DNA from: DAOUJH01 sp965116555
Lineage (GTDB): Bacteria > Chloroflexota > Dehalococcoidia > Lucifugimonadales > QGNO01
DNA length: 64,000 nt
Assembly: GCA_965116555.1 (NCBI GenBank)
Contig: OZ220698.1
Location: forward strand, 1-64,000
Direction of reading: 5' to 3'
Positions within the stretch are counted from its first letter, which is position 1; every line of letters starts with the position of its first letter. Positions 26,158 to 35,876 of this stretch are shown here, in pieces. The notes beneath the pieces were generated by a model, which ran no database searches, had not been told where the DNA came from, and saw only the letters and a program-made list of their open reading frames with translations. The translations under genes and the position numbers were made by a program.

Positions 26158-29034
26158 TCATTCGCAGAAGGGGAGGTCGCCCTCGTAGTCGATGCCTCTC
26201 AGGTTGGCGGGTATGCAGCCGGTAAGCCCCGGATTATCGGAGAGCCACAGACGCTCCAGCCCGGTGAGGAGGCCAATCTCGGGCGGTATGGTTCCGCTCA
26301 TGTTTTTCCGTTTGAGCTGTAGGAATGCGACCCGTCCGCCGGAGGACATCTCGCGTACACCTTCCCAGTTATAACTGGTCGGAAAATTCGAACGCTCCTC
26401 CCAGTTTACTTGCGGGCTGGTGGCCTCATATAGAGCCATAAGGGCCGCCAGGTCGGCGAGCCGGCCGTTGGAATAGCTGTCGGCCCAGGTGAAGTCATTG
26501 CCCCAGAGGGTTATCCCTCCCAGATTCGTCAGATTGCTCAACTCGTCGGGGAACTCGCCGCTGAGGTCGTTGTCACGCAGGTAGAGTTCTTTCAGGCTGA
26601 CCAGGTTGCCCAACTCTGGCGGCACCGCGCCGCTCAACTTGTTAGAGCTGAGGTCCAGTTTGTTAAGCTTAGCCAGGTTGCCCAGTTGGGGAGGGATTTC
26701 ACCGGTAAGGCCATTATCGTCTAGTTCTAGGATTTGAAGGTTGGTGAGGTTGGCCAGTTCGGACGGTATAGGGCCGGTGAGACCCGGTTGATTCTCGATC
26801 CTCAGCAGATACAGGCCAGTGAGGAGGCCAATCTCGGGCGGTATGGTTCCGGTCATGTTGCCGGAAAGCGTCAGGGATGCGACCCGGTTGTCGGTGGACA
26901 TTTCGTTTACACCACCCCAGTAACTGCTGTTCGGAAAACCTTGCTGCTCTTCCCAGTTTACTTGCGGGCTGGTGGCCTCGTAGAGGGCCATCAGGGCCGC
27001 CAGGTCGGCGAGCCGGCCATTGGAATAGCTGTCGGCCCAGGTGAAGTCATTGCCCCAGAGAGCAATACTTTCCAGATTCAACAGATTGCTCAACTCGTCG
27101 GGGAACTCGCCGCTGAGGTCGTTGTCACGCAGGTAGAGTTCTTTCAGGCTGACCAGGTTGCCCAACTCTGGCGGCACCGCGCCGCTCAACTTGTTAGAGC
27201 TGAGGTCCAGTTTGTTAAGCTTAGCCAGGTTGCCCAGTTGGGGAGGGATTTCACCGGTAAGGCCATTATCGTCTAGTTCTAGGATTTGAAGGTTGGTGAG
27301 GTTGGCCAGTTCGGACGGTATAGGGCCGGTGAGACCCGGTTGATTCTCGATCCTCAGCAGATACAGGCCAGTGAGGAGGCCAATCTCGGGCGGTATGGTT
27401 CCGGTCATGTTGCCGGAAAGCGTCAGGGATGCGACCCGGTTGTCGGTGGACATTTCGTTTACACCACCCCAGTAACTGCTGTTCGGAAAACCTTGCTGCT
27501 CTTCCCAGTTTACTTGCGGGCTGGTGGCGTCATACAGGACCATCAGGGCCACCAGGTCGGCGAACCGGCCGTCGGCGTAGCTGTCCGCCCCGGTGAAGTC
27601 GTTGCCCCAAAGAGTTACCTCTTCCAGATTCGACAGGTTGCCCAACTCTGTTGGCAACTCGCCGCTGAGGTTGTTGTTACCCAGGAGCAGCGTATCCAGG
27701 CTGGTCAGTTTCCCAATCTCAACCGGCACTGCCTCACTCAAGTTGTTGCCGCTGAGCCGCAGTTCATTAAGCTCGGACAGGCTGCCAATCTCAGCGGGAA
27801 TCGGGCCGCTGAGTCCGTTGTTGTTCAGCGACAGGATCTCCAGGCTTGCCAGGTTGCCCAACTCGGGCGGGATTTCGCCGCTCAAACGGTTGTCGTTAAG
27901 GCTGAGGGATTGCAGGCTGGTGGCGTTGGCCAGTCCCGCGGGAATCTCTCCTTCTATCGCGTTCCTGCTGAGGTCCAGTTCCTGAAGGTTGCCGAGGTTG
28001 CCGAAGGTAGCCGGTATCTCGCCGTCAAGCTCCTGATTGCCCGCCATGACCAGCCGGGTCAAAGCGGTCATATCGCCCAGGTGCGAGGGGATTTTCCCGT
28101 CCAAGCTTCCCTCCGGAAGGGCCAGTTCGGTTACCCGCCCAGCGATGTCGGTGGTCACGCCGCCCCAGTCGGCGACGGACGCTCCGGTCAGCCATTGATA
28201 ACCGGACCCCCAATTCTCCCCGCCGAGGGACTCATGTACGACAAGAAGCCCCACCATGTCCGCCACCGGCCCCGGAGGGTAGCTCTCGGCCCAGGTAAAC
28301 CCGTTGTTCCAGACGGTGACGCTTTCCAGTTCGGAGAGTTCGGCCAGCGCGGCGGGAAACTCACCGCTCAACCGGTTGTCGTGCAGGTGCAGGTCGGTCA
28401 GGGCCGCCAGGGACGCCAGCCCAGCGGGCAACGCGCCGCTGAACTGGTTGTTGTTCAAGTACAGCTCTTCTAGGTTGGCCAGGCTGCCCATCGCGGCGGG
28501 CAGGGACTCGTCCAGTTCGTTATTGCTTAGATTGAGCTCAGTGAGTTCGGTCAGGTACTCAAGCTCCTCGGGCAACTCGCCACTGAGCCCGTTGCCGCTG
28601 AGGTCCAGCCCGGTGACCCGCCCGGAGGCGTTGGCGGTCACGCCGTGCCACTGACCCAGATTCTCCTGGTACAGCCAGCCGTCGCTGTTTTGCCAACTCT
28701 CGCCGCCTGTCGCGTCGAAGAGCGCGGTCAGCGCGGCCCCGTCGGACAAGGGCGGAAAGTCTATACGTGGACGAGGGGTGGGCGTGGGGCCAGGTGTCCC
28801 CGCATCGGACGGCGAAGACAGAACCCGGGAGGTGCTGCCAGGCTCGGGGGTCGACTGCTCGATGGTGATGGTCTGGTCCTCGCAGGCCGCGAGAGCGAAG
28901 ATCACGGTGAGGGAGATCAAGGCAAAGATGCTAATTCGCCGGGGAAGACTTGGAAGGCTGATAGGGGTGTGTAACGGCTCAAACCGTGCCTTCCCTGGGA
29001 ATGTCATTAGTTGCAGCAGATGATTGAAACGCAT
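26158..29034 (-). CDS. Leucine-rich-repeat lipoprotein
   Basis: 958 residues from ATG 29034 on the minus strand, preceded by AAGGAAAG. A lipoprotein signal ends FALAAC (Cys51), followed by a Pro/Thr-rich linker and LRR units of the plant-like type (LxxLxxLxLxxNxLSGxIPxELGNL) over nearly the whole chain. Interruptions of about 60 residues (ALMALYEATSPQVNWEE...) recur between LRR blocks. Two long segments are almost identical copies 552 bases apart. Expected to be exported, lipid-anchored and involved in binding or adhesion. It diverges from the sensor kinase gene at 29285. Confidence 0.85.
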   Translation of the reverse strand: MRFNHLLQLMTFPGKARFEPLHTPISLPSLPRRISIFALISLTVIFALAACEDQTITIEQSTPEPGSTSRVLSSPSDAGTPGPTPTPRPRIDFPPLSDGAALTALFDATGGESWQNSDGWLYQENLGQWHGVTANASGRVTGLDLSGNGLSGELPEELEYLTELTELNLSNNELDESLPAAMGSLANLEELYLNNNQFSGALPAGLASLAALTDLHLHDNRLSGEFPAALAELSELESVTVWNNGFTWAESYPPGPVADMVGLLVVHESLGGENWGSGYQWLTGASVADWGGVTTDIAGRVTELALPEGSLDGKIPSHLGDMTALTRLVMAGNQELDGEIPATFGNLGNLQELDLSRNAIEGEIPAGLANATSLQSLSLNDNRLSGEIPPELGNLASLEILSLNNNGLSGPIPAEIGSLSELNELRLSGNNLSEAVPVEIGKLTSLDTLLLGNNNLSGELPTELGNLSNLEEVTLWGNDFTGADSYADGRFADLVALMVLYDATSPQVNWEEQQGFPNSSYWGGVNEMSTDNRVASLTLSGNMTGTIPPEIGLLTGLYLLRIENQPGLTGPIPSELANLTNLQILELDDNGLTGEIPPQLGNLAKLNKLDLSSNKLSGAVPPELGNLVSLKELYLRDNDLSGEFPDELSNLLNLESIALWGNDFTWADSYSNGRLADLAALMALYEATSPQVNWEEQQGFPNSSYWGGVNEMSTDNRVASLTLSGNMTGTIPPEIGLLTGLYLLRIENQPGLTGPIPSELANLTNLQILELDDNGLTGEIPPQLGNLAKLNKLDLSSNKLSGAVPPELGNLVSLKELYLRDNDLSGEFPDELSNLTNLGGITLWGNDFTWADSYSNGRLADLAALMALYEATSPQVNWEERSNFPTSYNWEGVREMSSGGRVAFLQLKRKNMSGTIPPEIGLLTGLERLWLSDNPGLTGCIPANLRGIDYEGDLPFCE
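26545..27525 (-). repeat. 552-base tandem duplication inside the LRR gene
   Basis: Bases about 26545-26973 recur nearly unchanged at 27097-27525, offset 552 (184 codons). A third, diverged unit continues the same period from about 27505 upstream in the gene. The near identity indicates recent expansion or gene conversion; the copies keep frame. Confidence 0.8.
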
Positions 29035-29199
29035 ACTTTCCTTACCTCTGTCGGTTATCGGTCTCCCTTGCCCGGCCCGGGTTCCTGACCTCGGGCCGGG
29101 CAAACCACTACCGCCCCTTCGATGGGCAAAATCCATGTCTATTTTACCGGGCCGGTATGATATGGCTGTGACAATTTTGGCGTATTTGCATGATATTGG

Positions 29200-29228
29200 T
29201 ATGACTTTGCCGTTCAGACTGCTATAAT
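29200..29228 (+). promoter_or_regulatory. Promoter of the first hybrid sensor kinase
   Basis: A perfect -10 TATAAT (29223-29228) lies 57 bases before ATG 29285. The sequence 17 bases further upstream (TATGAC, 29200-29205) is a weak -35. GGTATGA occurs twice within 60 bases upstream and may be a binding site. Confidence 0.45.
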
Positions 29229-29284
29229 CCCCCCGGGAGCCTCCCATCCGGGCCTTCCGCAGCCCATCCCGATAGAGGTGATAG

Positions 29285-31651
29285 ATGGAACGGGAGATGC
29301 AGGACCTCAGAAACCGGCTCACCCGGCTCAGCGAGGCCAGCCTGCGCATCAACGAGAGCCTGGACCTGGACGCCGTGCTTCAGGGTGTCCTGGACAGCGC
29401 CCGGTCGCTCACCGGCGCCAGCTACGGGGTCTTCGTCCTGCTGGACGAATCCGGGGCGATAGAGGACTTCCTGTCGTCGGGGCTGACCCCGGAGGAGGCC
29501 CAGCGGATGTGGTCGCAGCCGGACGGGATGCGGGTCTTTGAGCTGCTCACCGGCACGGAGGGACCCCTGAGACTGGCGGACATGCTGGGCTACGTCTGGT
29601 CGCAGGGCGTCCCCAGCCTTCAGCCGCCCGTGGAGGTCGGCCCCTCGCTGCCGCTGCTGGCGGCGCCGGTCCTTCACATGGGGAAGCGGGTCGGCCACAT
29701 CTTCCTCCCGGCGAGGGAGGATGGCGGGGAGTTCAGCCGGGAGGACGAGGAGACCCTGGTCACCTTCGCCTCCCAGGCGGCGCTGGTCATCGCCAACGCC
29801 CGCAGATACCGGGACGAGCTGCGGGCCAGGGCCGACCTGGAGACGCTGATGGACACCGCTCCCGTTGGCGTCGTGGTATTCGATGGGAGGACGGGAGCAC
29901 CCGTCTCCGTCAACCGGGAGATGAGGCGGATCGTCGATAGTCTGCGCACTGCGGACCAGCCGCCCGAGCAGCTGCTGGAGGTCCTGACCGTCCGCCGCGA
30001 TGACGGCACGGAGATCTCCCTGGAGGAGCTGTCCATGGCCCAGGCCCTCAGCGGGGCCGAGACGATCCGGGCCGAGGAGATCGTCATGCGGGTGCCCGAC
30101 GGCCGCAGCCTCAGGGTGCTGCTCAACGGCACGCCCATCGTCTCCGAGGAGGGGCACGTCGAGTCCTTCGTCGTGACCGTGCAGGACATGACGCCCCTGG
30201 AGGAGCAGGAGCGGCTGCGGGCCGAGTTCCTGGCCATGGTGAGCCACGAGCTGAGGACTCCCCTGGCGGCGGTGAAGGGCTCGGTCTCGACCCTGCGAGA
30301 GCCGCCCGGCCCGTTGAACCCCGCCGACGTGCGCCAGTTCCACACCGTCATCGAGGCCCAGACCGACCGGATGAACCTGCTGATCAGCGACCTGCTGGAC
30401 GTGGCGCGCATCGAGACCGGGGCGCTCTCGGTCTCCCCCGGCGCCACGGACGTTTCCATGCTGGTGGGAGAGGCAAGGAGCGCCTTCCGCAGCGGCGGGG
30501 GAAGGCACGCCGTCGAGGTGGAGCTTGCGGAGGACCTTCCCTGGGTGATGGCGGACCGGGCTCGCATGACGCAGGTGCTGGGCAACCTGCTCTCCAACGC
30601 GGCCCGCAACTCGCCTGAGTCCTCCCCCGTCCGGGTTAGCGCGGTCATGGATGGGGTCAACGTGGCGGTGTCTGTCTCCGACGAGGGCCGGGGCATCCCG
30701 GCGGAGAGCCTGCCCCACCTGTTCCGCAAGTTCTCCCGGATAGACTCGGGGGAGCAGGGGGTCGGCACAGGGCTGGGGCTTGCCGTCTGCAAGGGGATCG
30801 TGGAGGCCCACGGGGGACGCATCTGGGCCGAGAGCGACGGGCCGGGCCTGGGTGCGCGGGTCACCTTCACCATGCCCACGGTGGAGCAGGCCGGGTACGT
30901 CACCCCGGCGCTGCCCGCTCCGCCGACCCTCTCCTCGCGTCGGGCAGGGCAGGTGCGGGTGCTGGCGGTGGACGACGACCCCCAAGCCCTCCGGCACGTC
31001 CGGGAGGCCCTGGTGAAGTCGGGCTACACGCCCATCGTGACGGCGGACCCGGAGGAGGCGCTTCGCCTAATCGAGGATGAGAGGCCCCACGTCGTCCTGC
31101 TCGACCTGATGCTGCCGGGCGCCGACGGGATGGAGCTCTTGAAGGACATTGCGGGAATTACGGAGGCGCCGGTCATCTTCCTGTCGGCCCACGGCCAGGA
31201 GCAGATCGTGGCCCGGGCCCTGGACGAGGGGGCCGCCGACTACCTGGTCAAGCCCTTCTCGCCGGTGGAGCTGGCGGCCCGTATCAGGCTTGCCCTTCGC
31301 CGGCGGGAGACGCCGGAGCCCTCAGCGCCCTACGTGCTGGGAGACCTGTCCATCGATTATGCAGAGCGCCGGGTGAGCCTTGCCGGACGCGCGGTGGAGA
31401 TGACCGACATCGAGTACCGGACCCTGGCCGAGCTATCGGTCAACGGCGGGCGGGTGCTGACCTACGAGCACCTGCTGAGGCGGGTGTGGCGGCTTGAACC
31501 CGACGCCGACCTTCGCCCCATGCGCTCCGTGATAAGGAGACTGCGCCGCAAGCTGGGCGACGACGCCGAGGACCCGACCTACATCTTCACCGAGCTCCGC
31601 GTCGGCTACCGGATGCCCAAGGGGGAGAAGCAGGAGCGGGAGGAAACGTAG
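29285..31651 (+). CDS. GAF-PAS hybrid histidine kinase with receiver and winged-helix output, copy 1
   Basis: 788 residues from ATG 29285 after AGAGGTGA. Domains in order: short coiled coil (1-20), GAF (about 25-175), PAS (about 185-310), HisKA with phospho-accepting His in MVSHELRTPL (about 317-326), HATPase with NLLSNAARNS, DEGRGIP and GTGLGLAVCKGI, receiver with VDDDP and phospho-Asp in LLDLMLPG (about 600), then an OmpR/PhoB-type winged helix (about 680-785). The chain thus contains a whole two-component pathway, sensor to DNA binding. No membrane segment, so it senses a cytoplasmic signal through GAF/PAS. A related copy is on the other strand at 39015-41417. Confidence 0.9.
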   Translation: MEREMQDLRNRLTRLSEASLRINESLDLDAVLQGVLDSARSLTGASYGVFVLLDESGAIEDFLSSGLTPEEAQRMWSQPDGMRVFELLTGTEGPLRLADMLGYVWSQGVPSLQPPVEVGPSLPLLAAPVLHMGKRVGHIFLPAREDGGEFSREDEETLVTFASQAALVIANARRYRDELRARADLETLMDTAPVGVVVFDGRTGAPVSVNREMRRIVDSLRTADQPPEQLLEVLTVRRDDGTEISLEELSMAQALSGAETIRAEEIVMRVPDGRSLRVLLNGTPIVSEEGHVESFVVTVQDMTPLEEQERLRAEFLAMVSHELRTPLAAVKGSVSTLREPPGPLNPADVRQFHTVIEAQTDRMNLLISDLLDVARIETGALSVSPGATDVSMLVGEARSAFRSGGGRHAVEVELAEDLPWVMADRARMTQVLGNLLSNAARNSPESSPVRVSAVMDGVNVAVSVSDEGRGIPAESLPHLFRKFSRIDSGEQGVGTGLGLAVCKGIVEAHGGRIWAESDGPGLGARVTFTMPTVEQAGYVTPALPAPPTLSSRRAGQVRVLAVDDDPQALRHVREALVKSGYTPIVTADPEEALRLIEDERPHVVLLDLMLPGADGMELLKDIAGITEAPVIFLSAHGQEQIVARALDEGAADYLVKPFSPVELAARIRLALRRRETPEPSAPYVLGDLSIDYAERRVSLAGRAVEMTDIEYRTLAELSVNGGRVLTYEHLLRRVWRLEPDADLRPMRSVIRRLRRKLGDDAEDPTYIFTELRVGYRMPKGEKQEREET

Positions 31652-31974
31652 GCCAAGTCGCCCCTCACCTTCCTCCGTCCCTACGGGTCGCACTACAGGA
31701 ATCGCAAGTCCTTCATGCCTCGACAGGCTGCCCAGCCACATCTCAAGGATGACTGAACCCGCCGTAGGCGGTGACGGGCAGCTCCCGACAGCTGTGGTCC
31801 AGGACGGAGACTTCACGGCTGACCTACTCGGACTACCGGCTTCAGTTCATGTGGCGGCGTTCCTTTGCCACATCACCGCTTCCCGCAGCCCAGGAATAGC
31901 CACGTCGCTACCACAAAAATGCCTTCTATACAAGGGCTTGCAAGGCCTTACCTGCGAGCAATTTCCCGTTCACA
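31652..31974. other. Intergenic stretch after kinase copy 1
   Basis: About 320 bases without a convincing gene. Near the downstream start there is an inverted repeat ACAATGG...CCATTGT (31974-31997), overlapping the ATG of the third replication-relaxation gene, and an overlapping TTCCC...GGGAA. This could be an operator; nothing else is seen. Confidence 0.35.
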
Positions 31975-34089
31975 ATGGGAAGTTGGGCCATTGTGCAACG
32001 GAGCAGTCGATTGACCATTTCAGAGCTAGAGACAAGGACGCCGGGCAGGAACGCACCCCTCGCTCCTGACCTTGAGGACGCCATCCGCGAGTATCTACGA
32101 ATCTACGTTCTGTGGCGGGGCATCGGACGGACGACGGAGACCTTCGGCGTTTCCCGTCACACTCTTTGGAGGTTCCTCAGGCGGGGCCAGTCGAGCCGTG
32201 CCCTGCCCCGCGTCGTCATGAGCATCGTGGGCGACAGCGTGGAGGTCCTGGATGCGGCAACGTGGGCCGTCACTGCCGTCGAGGGTGTGCTCGCCAGGAG
32301 GCCAGCTCCCAAACCACCCGTGCTGACACCCCACCTTCGACGCCAGGCATTGGAGGACACGCTGCTCCTGCTGTGCGCCACGCCCCTGGCCACCGTGGAC
32401 GAGCTGTCCCGCTTCGGCAGGATCCCCGCCTCCACCCTCCGCGACCGGCTGAAGAAGCTGGCGAGGATGGGCATGGCGGACTCGGTGTCCCACAGCCTGA
32501 CCTTCCTGGGGCCACACCCCCATCTGCGCTACTTCCCCACGGAGAAGGGCATAGACGCCGGAGCAATGGTCGAACATGGAACGGAGACCTTCCTGCGGGA
32601 GTACCCCGTGTCCAGGCAGTGGTTCAAGCTCCTGGCCGACCGGCTGGACGCCGTGGCGATGCTCTACCGAGCCGCCGCCATGGTCGCCGACGCCGACTCC
32701 CAGGGAAAGCCGGTGAGGGTGGACCACTACCGCCAGGGCCCCTACGACATGCTGGTCACGCTGTCGGGAGGCCGCTCGGTGGGCCTGCTGCGCCAGGGGC
32801 CGACGCTGCCCTCGGCCAACCTGCGCTACCGCCTGAGGACCCTTGAGAGCCTGTCGTACGACGAACGGCCCATGGCGACCCTGGTGCTGGCCAACTCCGA
32901 CCAGGCCAACCGCCGGGCCGTACGCACCCTGGGAGACCCCACGCATCACCGCAGGACGTTCGTGGCCACCGAGGAGGAGCTGCTGGCCGGAGACCACAAA
33001 GGCGTGGTCTGGCAGCAGTGCGGGGAGGGTACGGAGATGGACCTCCCGGTGAAGGTGGACTCCAGCCTGTCCCTGAACGCCATCATGGCCTGGACCGACC
33101 GCTTGGCGGAGCGCCGCGACGAGCTGCACCAGTGGCGCAGTCCAGACTCGGAGAGAGAGCCGAGGCCGGACCCGGAGACCCTCTACCCCAGCCGTCTGCG
33201 GGCCGCCATGCCGGAGCCGTCTATTCTGCTCAGGTCCTCCCTGGCTGTCCGGCTCACCGGCGCCGAGAAGAACGCTCTGGACCTGCTTGCAGCGTGGCCT
33301 CTGTGTACCACCGACCAGCTGGCCGGGCTGATGGGCGGCGTGACCCGACGCAGGGCAAACCAGGTGCTAAGCTCCCTGGCCGGCCACTCCCTGGTGCGGA
33401 CCGAAGGGCAGCGTCACGTCCTCACCGACGATGGGCTGAGATGCCTGGCCCGGCGTGACCGAGCCGCCATCGGGCCGCTGGTGGGCCGCTGGAGCGCCAG
33501 AAAGCGACGACGTAGGAACACGAGAGTCCCGGTCTACGTCGGAACCGCCCTGCGCTCTATCGCCTCCCAGATGGAGCACCACGACGCCATTACAGGCTTT
33601 GCCGCCATGATAAGCGCCGAGGCCGCCCGTTCCAACAACCACGACTACGAGGTGTTCGACCTTATGCCCACGTCCCGCTCCTCCGTGGGCTACCGCTGGG
33701 ACTGGACCAACTACGTGGTGCATCCCGACGCCTCATTCCTGCTGGCGTACCGGGGTAGCTTCCGTTCCTATCTGCTGGAGTTCGAGCGACGGGCCACCAC
33801 CCCCAGGCGGGTGCGCACCCGCCTGGGGAACTACCGCCGTTACTTCCGAAGCGGCTGGCCCAACCGAGACCACGGGGGTCTGCCTCCACTGGTGCTGTTC
33901 GTGCTCCCGAATCCCGACGCTGAGGAGGGCTTCCTGCGGGCTGCCGGGGGCTCCAACCGCCCCATCCTGTTCACGTCCAACCTCCAGACCCTCGACGAGC
34001 GTGGGGTACTGGGTGACTCATGGCAACTTCCGCCGCCACACCCTGCCGGACGGAGACCCCTGGTACCACTGGCCTCAGTTGCAAAATGA
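31975..34089 (+). CDS. Replication-relaxation family protein, copy 3, with extra N-terminal HTH
   Basis: 704 residues from ATG 31975; TTG 32011 is an alternative. Residues about 25-70 (REYLRIYVLWRGIGRTTETF, GVSRHTLWRFLRRG) form an extra HTH not seen in copy 1. The family core begins near 130 (CATPLATVDELSRFG...LRDRLKKLARMG), with LADRLDAVAMLYRAAAMV, GLLRQGPTLP, the second HTH (AEKNALDLLAAWPLC...LAGLMGG) and YLLEFERRATTPRRVR. All blocks line up with 7736-9388, and it is the longest of the three. It is intact, so if copy 1 belongs to a different element this may serve its own replicon or ICE. Confidence 0.7.
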   Translation: MGSWAIVQRSSRLTISELETRTPGRNAPLAPDLEDAIREYLRIYVLWRGIGRTTETFGVSRHTLWRFLRRGQSSRALPRVVMSIVGDSVEVLDAATWAVTAVEGVLARRPAPKPPVLTPHLRRQALEDTLLLLCATPLATVDELSRFGRIPASTLRDRLKKLARMGMADSVSHSLTFLGPHPHLRYFPTEKGIDAGAMVEHGTETFLREYPVSRQWFKLLADRLDAVAMLYRAAAMVADADSQGKPVRVDHYRQGPYDMLVTLSGGRSVGLLRQGPTLPSANLRYRLRTLESLSYDERPMATLVLANSDQANRRAVRTLGDPTHHRRTFVATEEELLAGDHKGVVWQQCGEGTEMDLPVKVDSSLSLNAIMAWTDRLAERRDELHQWRSPDSEREPRPDPETLYPSRLRAAMPEPSILLRSSLAVRLTGAEKNALDLLAAWPLCTTDQLAGLMGGVTRRRANQVLSSLAGHSLVRTEGQRHVLTDDGLRCLARRDRAAIGPLVGRWSARKRRRRNTRVPVYVGTALRSIASQMEHHDAITGFAAMISAEAARSNNHDYEVFDLMPTSRSSVGYRWDWTNYVVHPDASFLLAYRGSFRSYLLEFERRATTPRRVRTRLGNYRRYFRSGWPNRDHGGLPPLVLFVLPNPDAEEGFLRAAGGSNRPILFTSNLQTLDERGVLGDSWQLPPPHPAGRRPLVPLASVAK

Positions 34090-34336
34090 CAATTCCCCGT
34101 TTCCCGTACTTCCTGTAGGGGGCGTCCAATCACACACGAAATGCCCACTACCAACGCTGTCAGCCCCAAAAAGCCGAAATCGGTGGCAACTGGGTGCAGA
34201 AACCACGGCCCGGCCAATAGAAAGACACCCCGGGAGGGCAAGCCCCGGAGTCTCCGCTGCCAGGCCCCTGATGTGTATGACGTGTCAGGGCTGACGCATG
34301 CTGACGTGACAATGAGAACGAGTAAGGAGGAAGAGT

Positions 34337-34756
34337 ATGAGACAACTGACGAAGGCCGAGGCCTGCCGGGAGCTGGCGGTGTCCCTGTCCACCCTGGACC
34401 GGCGGATCGCCTCGGGAGAGATCGAGGTCAGACTGGAGCAGCACGGAAGGAGGCACCGGGTATACGTGATGCTGGACGACGACCCACTGAAGAACTGTGT
34501 AAACACCAAGTCACAGGGTACGCTGCTGGACGTGGCGCGGGAGCGGATTCGGGGGCTGGAGGAGCAGGTGGAGATTCTCCAAGGCCAGCTTGCGCTGGAG
34601 CAGGAGCGGAACGCCTGTTTGGAGGAGGTCTGCCGGAAGGAGTGCGCCGGGCGCGACAGGATGAGGCGAGCGGCTTTCATCCTCGGCCTGGTCGTCGCGG
34701 GGCTGTTCGGGCTGTTGGCCGTCGGCGCTCTAGTGTGGTGGTTCGTGCTGCGGTAG
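34337..34756 (+). CDS. HTH protein with coiled coil and C-terminal membrane anchor
   Basis: 139 residues from ATG 34337 after AAGGAGGAAG. Residues 1-45 (LTKAEACRELAVSLSTLDRRIASGEI) are a MerR/excisionase-type HTH. Residues about 62-105 are a heptad-like coiled coil (LEEQVEILQGQLALEQE). Residues about 113-137 are a single membrane helix ending WWFVLR. A DNA-binding domain tied to the membrane could tether an element to the membrane or regulate in response to membrane state; no close family is recognised. Confidence 0.65.
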   Translation: MRQLTKAEACRELAVSLSTLDRRIASGEIEVRLEQHGRRHRVYVMLDDDPLKNCVNTKSQGTLLDVARERIRGLEEQVEILQGQLALEQERNACLEEVCRKECAGRDRMRRAAFILGLVVAGLFGLLAVGALVWWFVLR

Positions 34757-35846
34757 GAGCGGAAGCGCCTCCGCCAGCCCCGCAAACCCACGTCATGCGC
34801 CGGCACATCCAACGCCCTTTGCGCCCAGTATTCCGTCGCACGCGCTGATCGGCCCGCACGTCTGCCCCCCACCATCCAACGAGTTTCGCCGGTTTTGGCC
34901 GGAACGCACCCTTGCGGACGAAGTGTTCACTTTTCTTCTCATGAAGGGAGAGGTGCACTCCCCGTCCCAGCTAAAAAATCGTTCTTTCCTCTGCCTCGAC
35001 GCCAGAGCCAAACTTGTGTACCACCCCCGCACATAGTGGAGACCCTTCGATTCGACGGGTGACTGGGAGGTGCATCATGCGCGATGCACCCCGCGCAGGC
35101 CACGGGCATCGACCCTACCCTCGGTCTTCGACCCGTCGCCTGGGGGACTGGACGCCCCTGCGGCTTCAGACCACTTTCTGCGGTAAAGCCAGCGATGACG
35201 GACACGGATGCCCCTGCCACTTCGACCCGGTTTATGTCATCGCAGGCCGGAACCCGCCCTTTCACGAAGTGTTCACTTTTCTTCTCCTGTAGGGGTACAT
35301 ATTCCCGGCCGTTTCAGCTACGAAATGGCCCCTTTTGTCCACTTTGCAGCAGAGCCCGTTTTCCTGTACTACCCCCCATTGCCGAGACACCCCTTCCTTT
35401 CGGCGGAGCTCGTAGGGGCGCGCACACGTGCGACCCCTCATGGGGTTCCTGGGCACCTCTGGGAGGCCGGCCGGCCCGGCTTCCAGCCCTCGGCGCACAC
35501 TCCCGCCGTCCCGACGCCGTGATTGACAAAGTGCCATTTCCAAAGCTGCCGTTGTCCACCCCCGCCCGATCTGCCCACCGGCGTTTTGTCCACTTCCAAA
35601 GCTGCGGCTGTCCTGTAGGCGTGGAAGGAGCCCCGGAATCAAATTGCTCGCTCCGATTTAGCAGGCAGGGGCATTCGACCCGATTTCAGCTACGGAACCT
35701 CCCCGAGTGCAACTTGTCGCCAAGAGCTATTTCCTGTACACGGGTATGACACCGCCAGCGTCCCCGCGAATCTCCTGCCCTGCGAGGGGGGTCTGTCCGC
35801 GTACCCTGCTTGGCCCGTTTCCACTGCCGAAATCGGCCCTTACCAC
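34757..35846. repeat. 1.1-kb non-coding region with degenerate repeats
   Basis: No credible gene on either strand. A block at 34898-34940 recurs at 35245-35286: GGCCGGAAC, then ACGAAGTGTTCAC followed by TTTTCTTCTC, 346 bases apart. Shorter words recur: TTCCTGTA at several places (about 34105, 35353, 35723), TTCGACCCG (about 35116, 35220, 35665) and TTTCAGCTACG (35313, 35682). It looks like a decayed repeat array. A replication origin, partition site or stacked element ends are possible. Confidence 0.5.
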
Positions 35847-35876
35847 TTGCGTTCTAGGTATCCTGTGGACTACAAT
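35847..35876 (+). promoter_or_regulatory. Promoter of the toxin-antitoxin pair, possibly leaderless
   Basis: TTGCGT (35847-35852), an 18-base spacer and TACAAT (35871-35876). Transcription would begin around 35883, which is an in-frame ATG of the toxin gene, so the mRNA may have no leader. Confidence 0.5.

Noticed and set aside
26734..28473. Two plus-strand frames with identical starts, 552 bases apart
   Set aside because: They are antisense shadows of the duplicated LRR segments; the identity only reflects the repeat.
29222..30997. Minus-strand frame of 591 codons
   Set aside because: Antisense to kinase copy 1; it is His/Gln/Gly-rich with no domain. The similar frame opposite kinase copy 2 (39811-40983) is rejected for the same reason.
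31749..32069. Plus-strand frame of 106 codons after kinase copy 1
   Set aside because: No ribosome site, no family, and it overlaps the better-supported start of the replication-relaxation gene.
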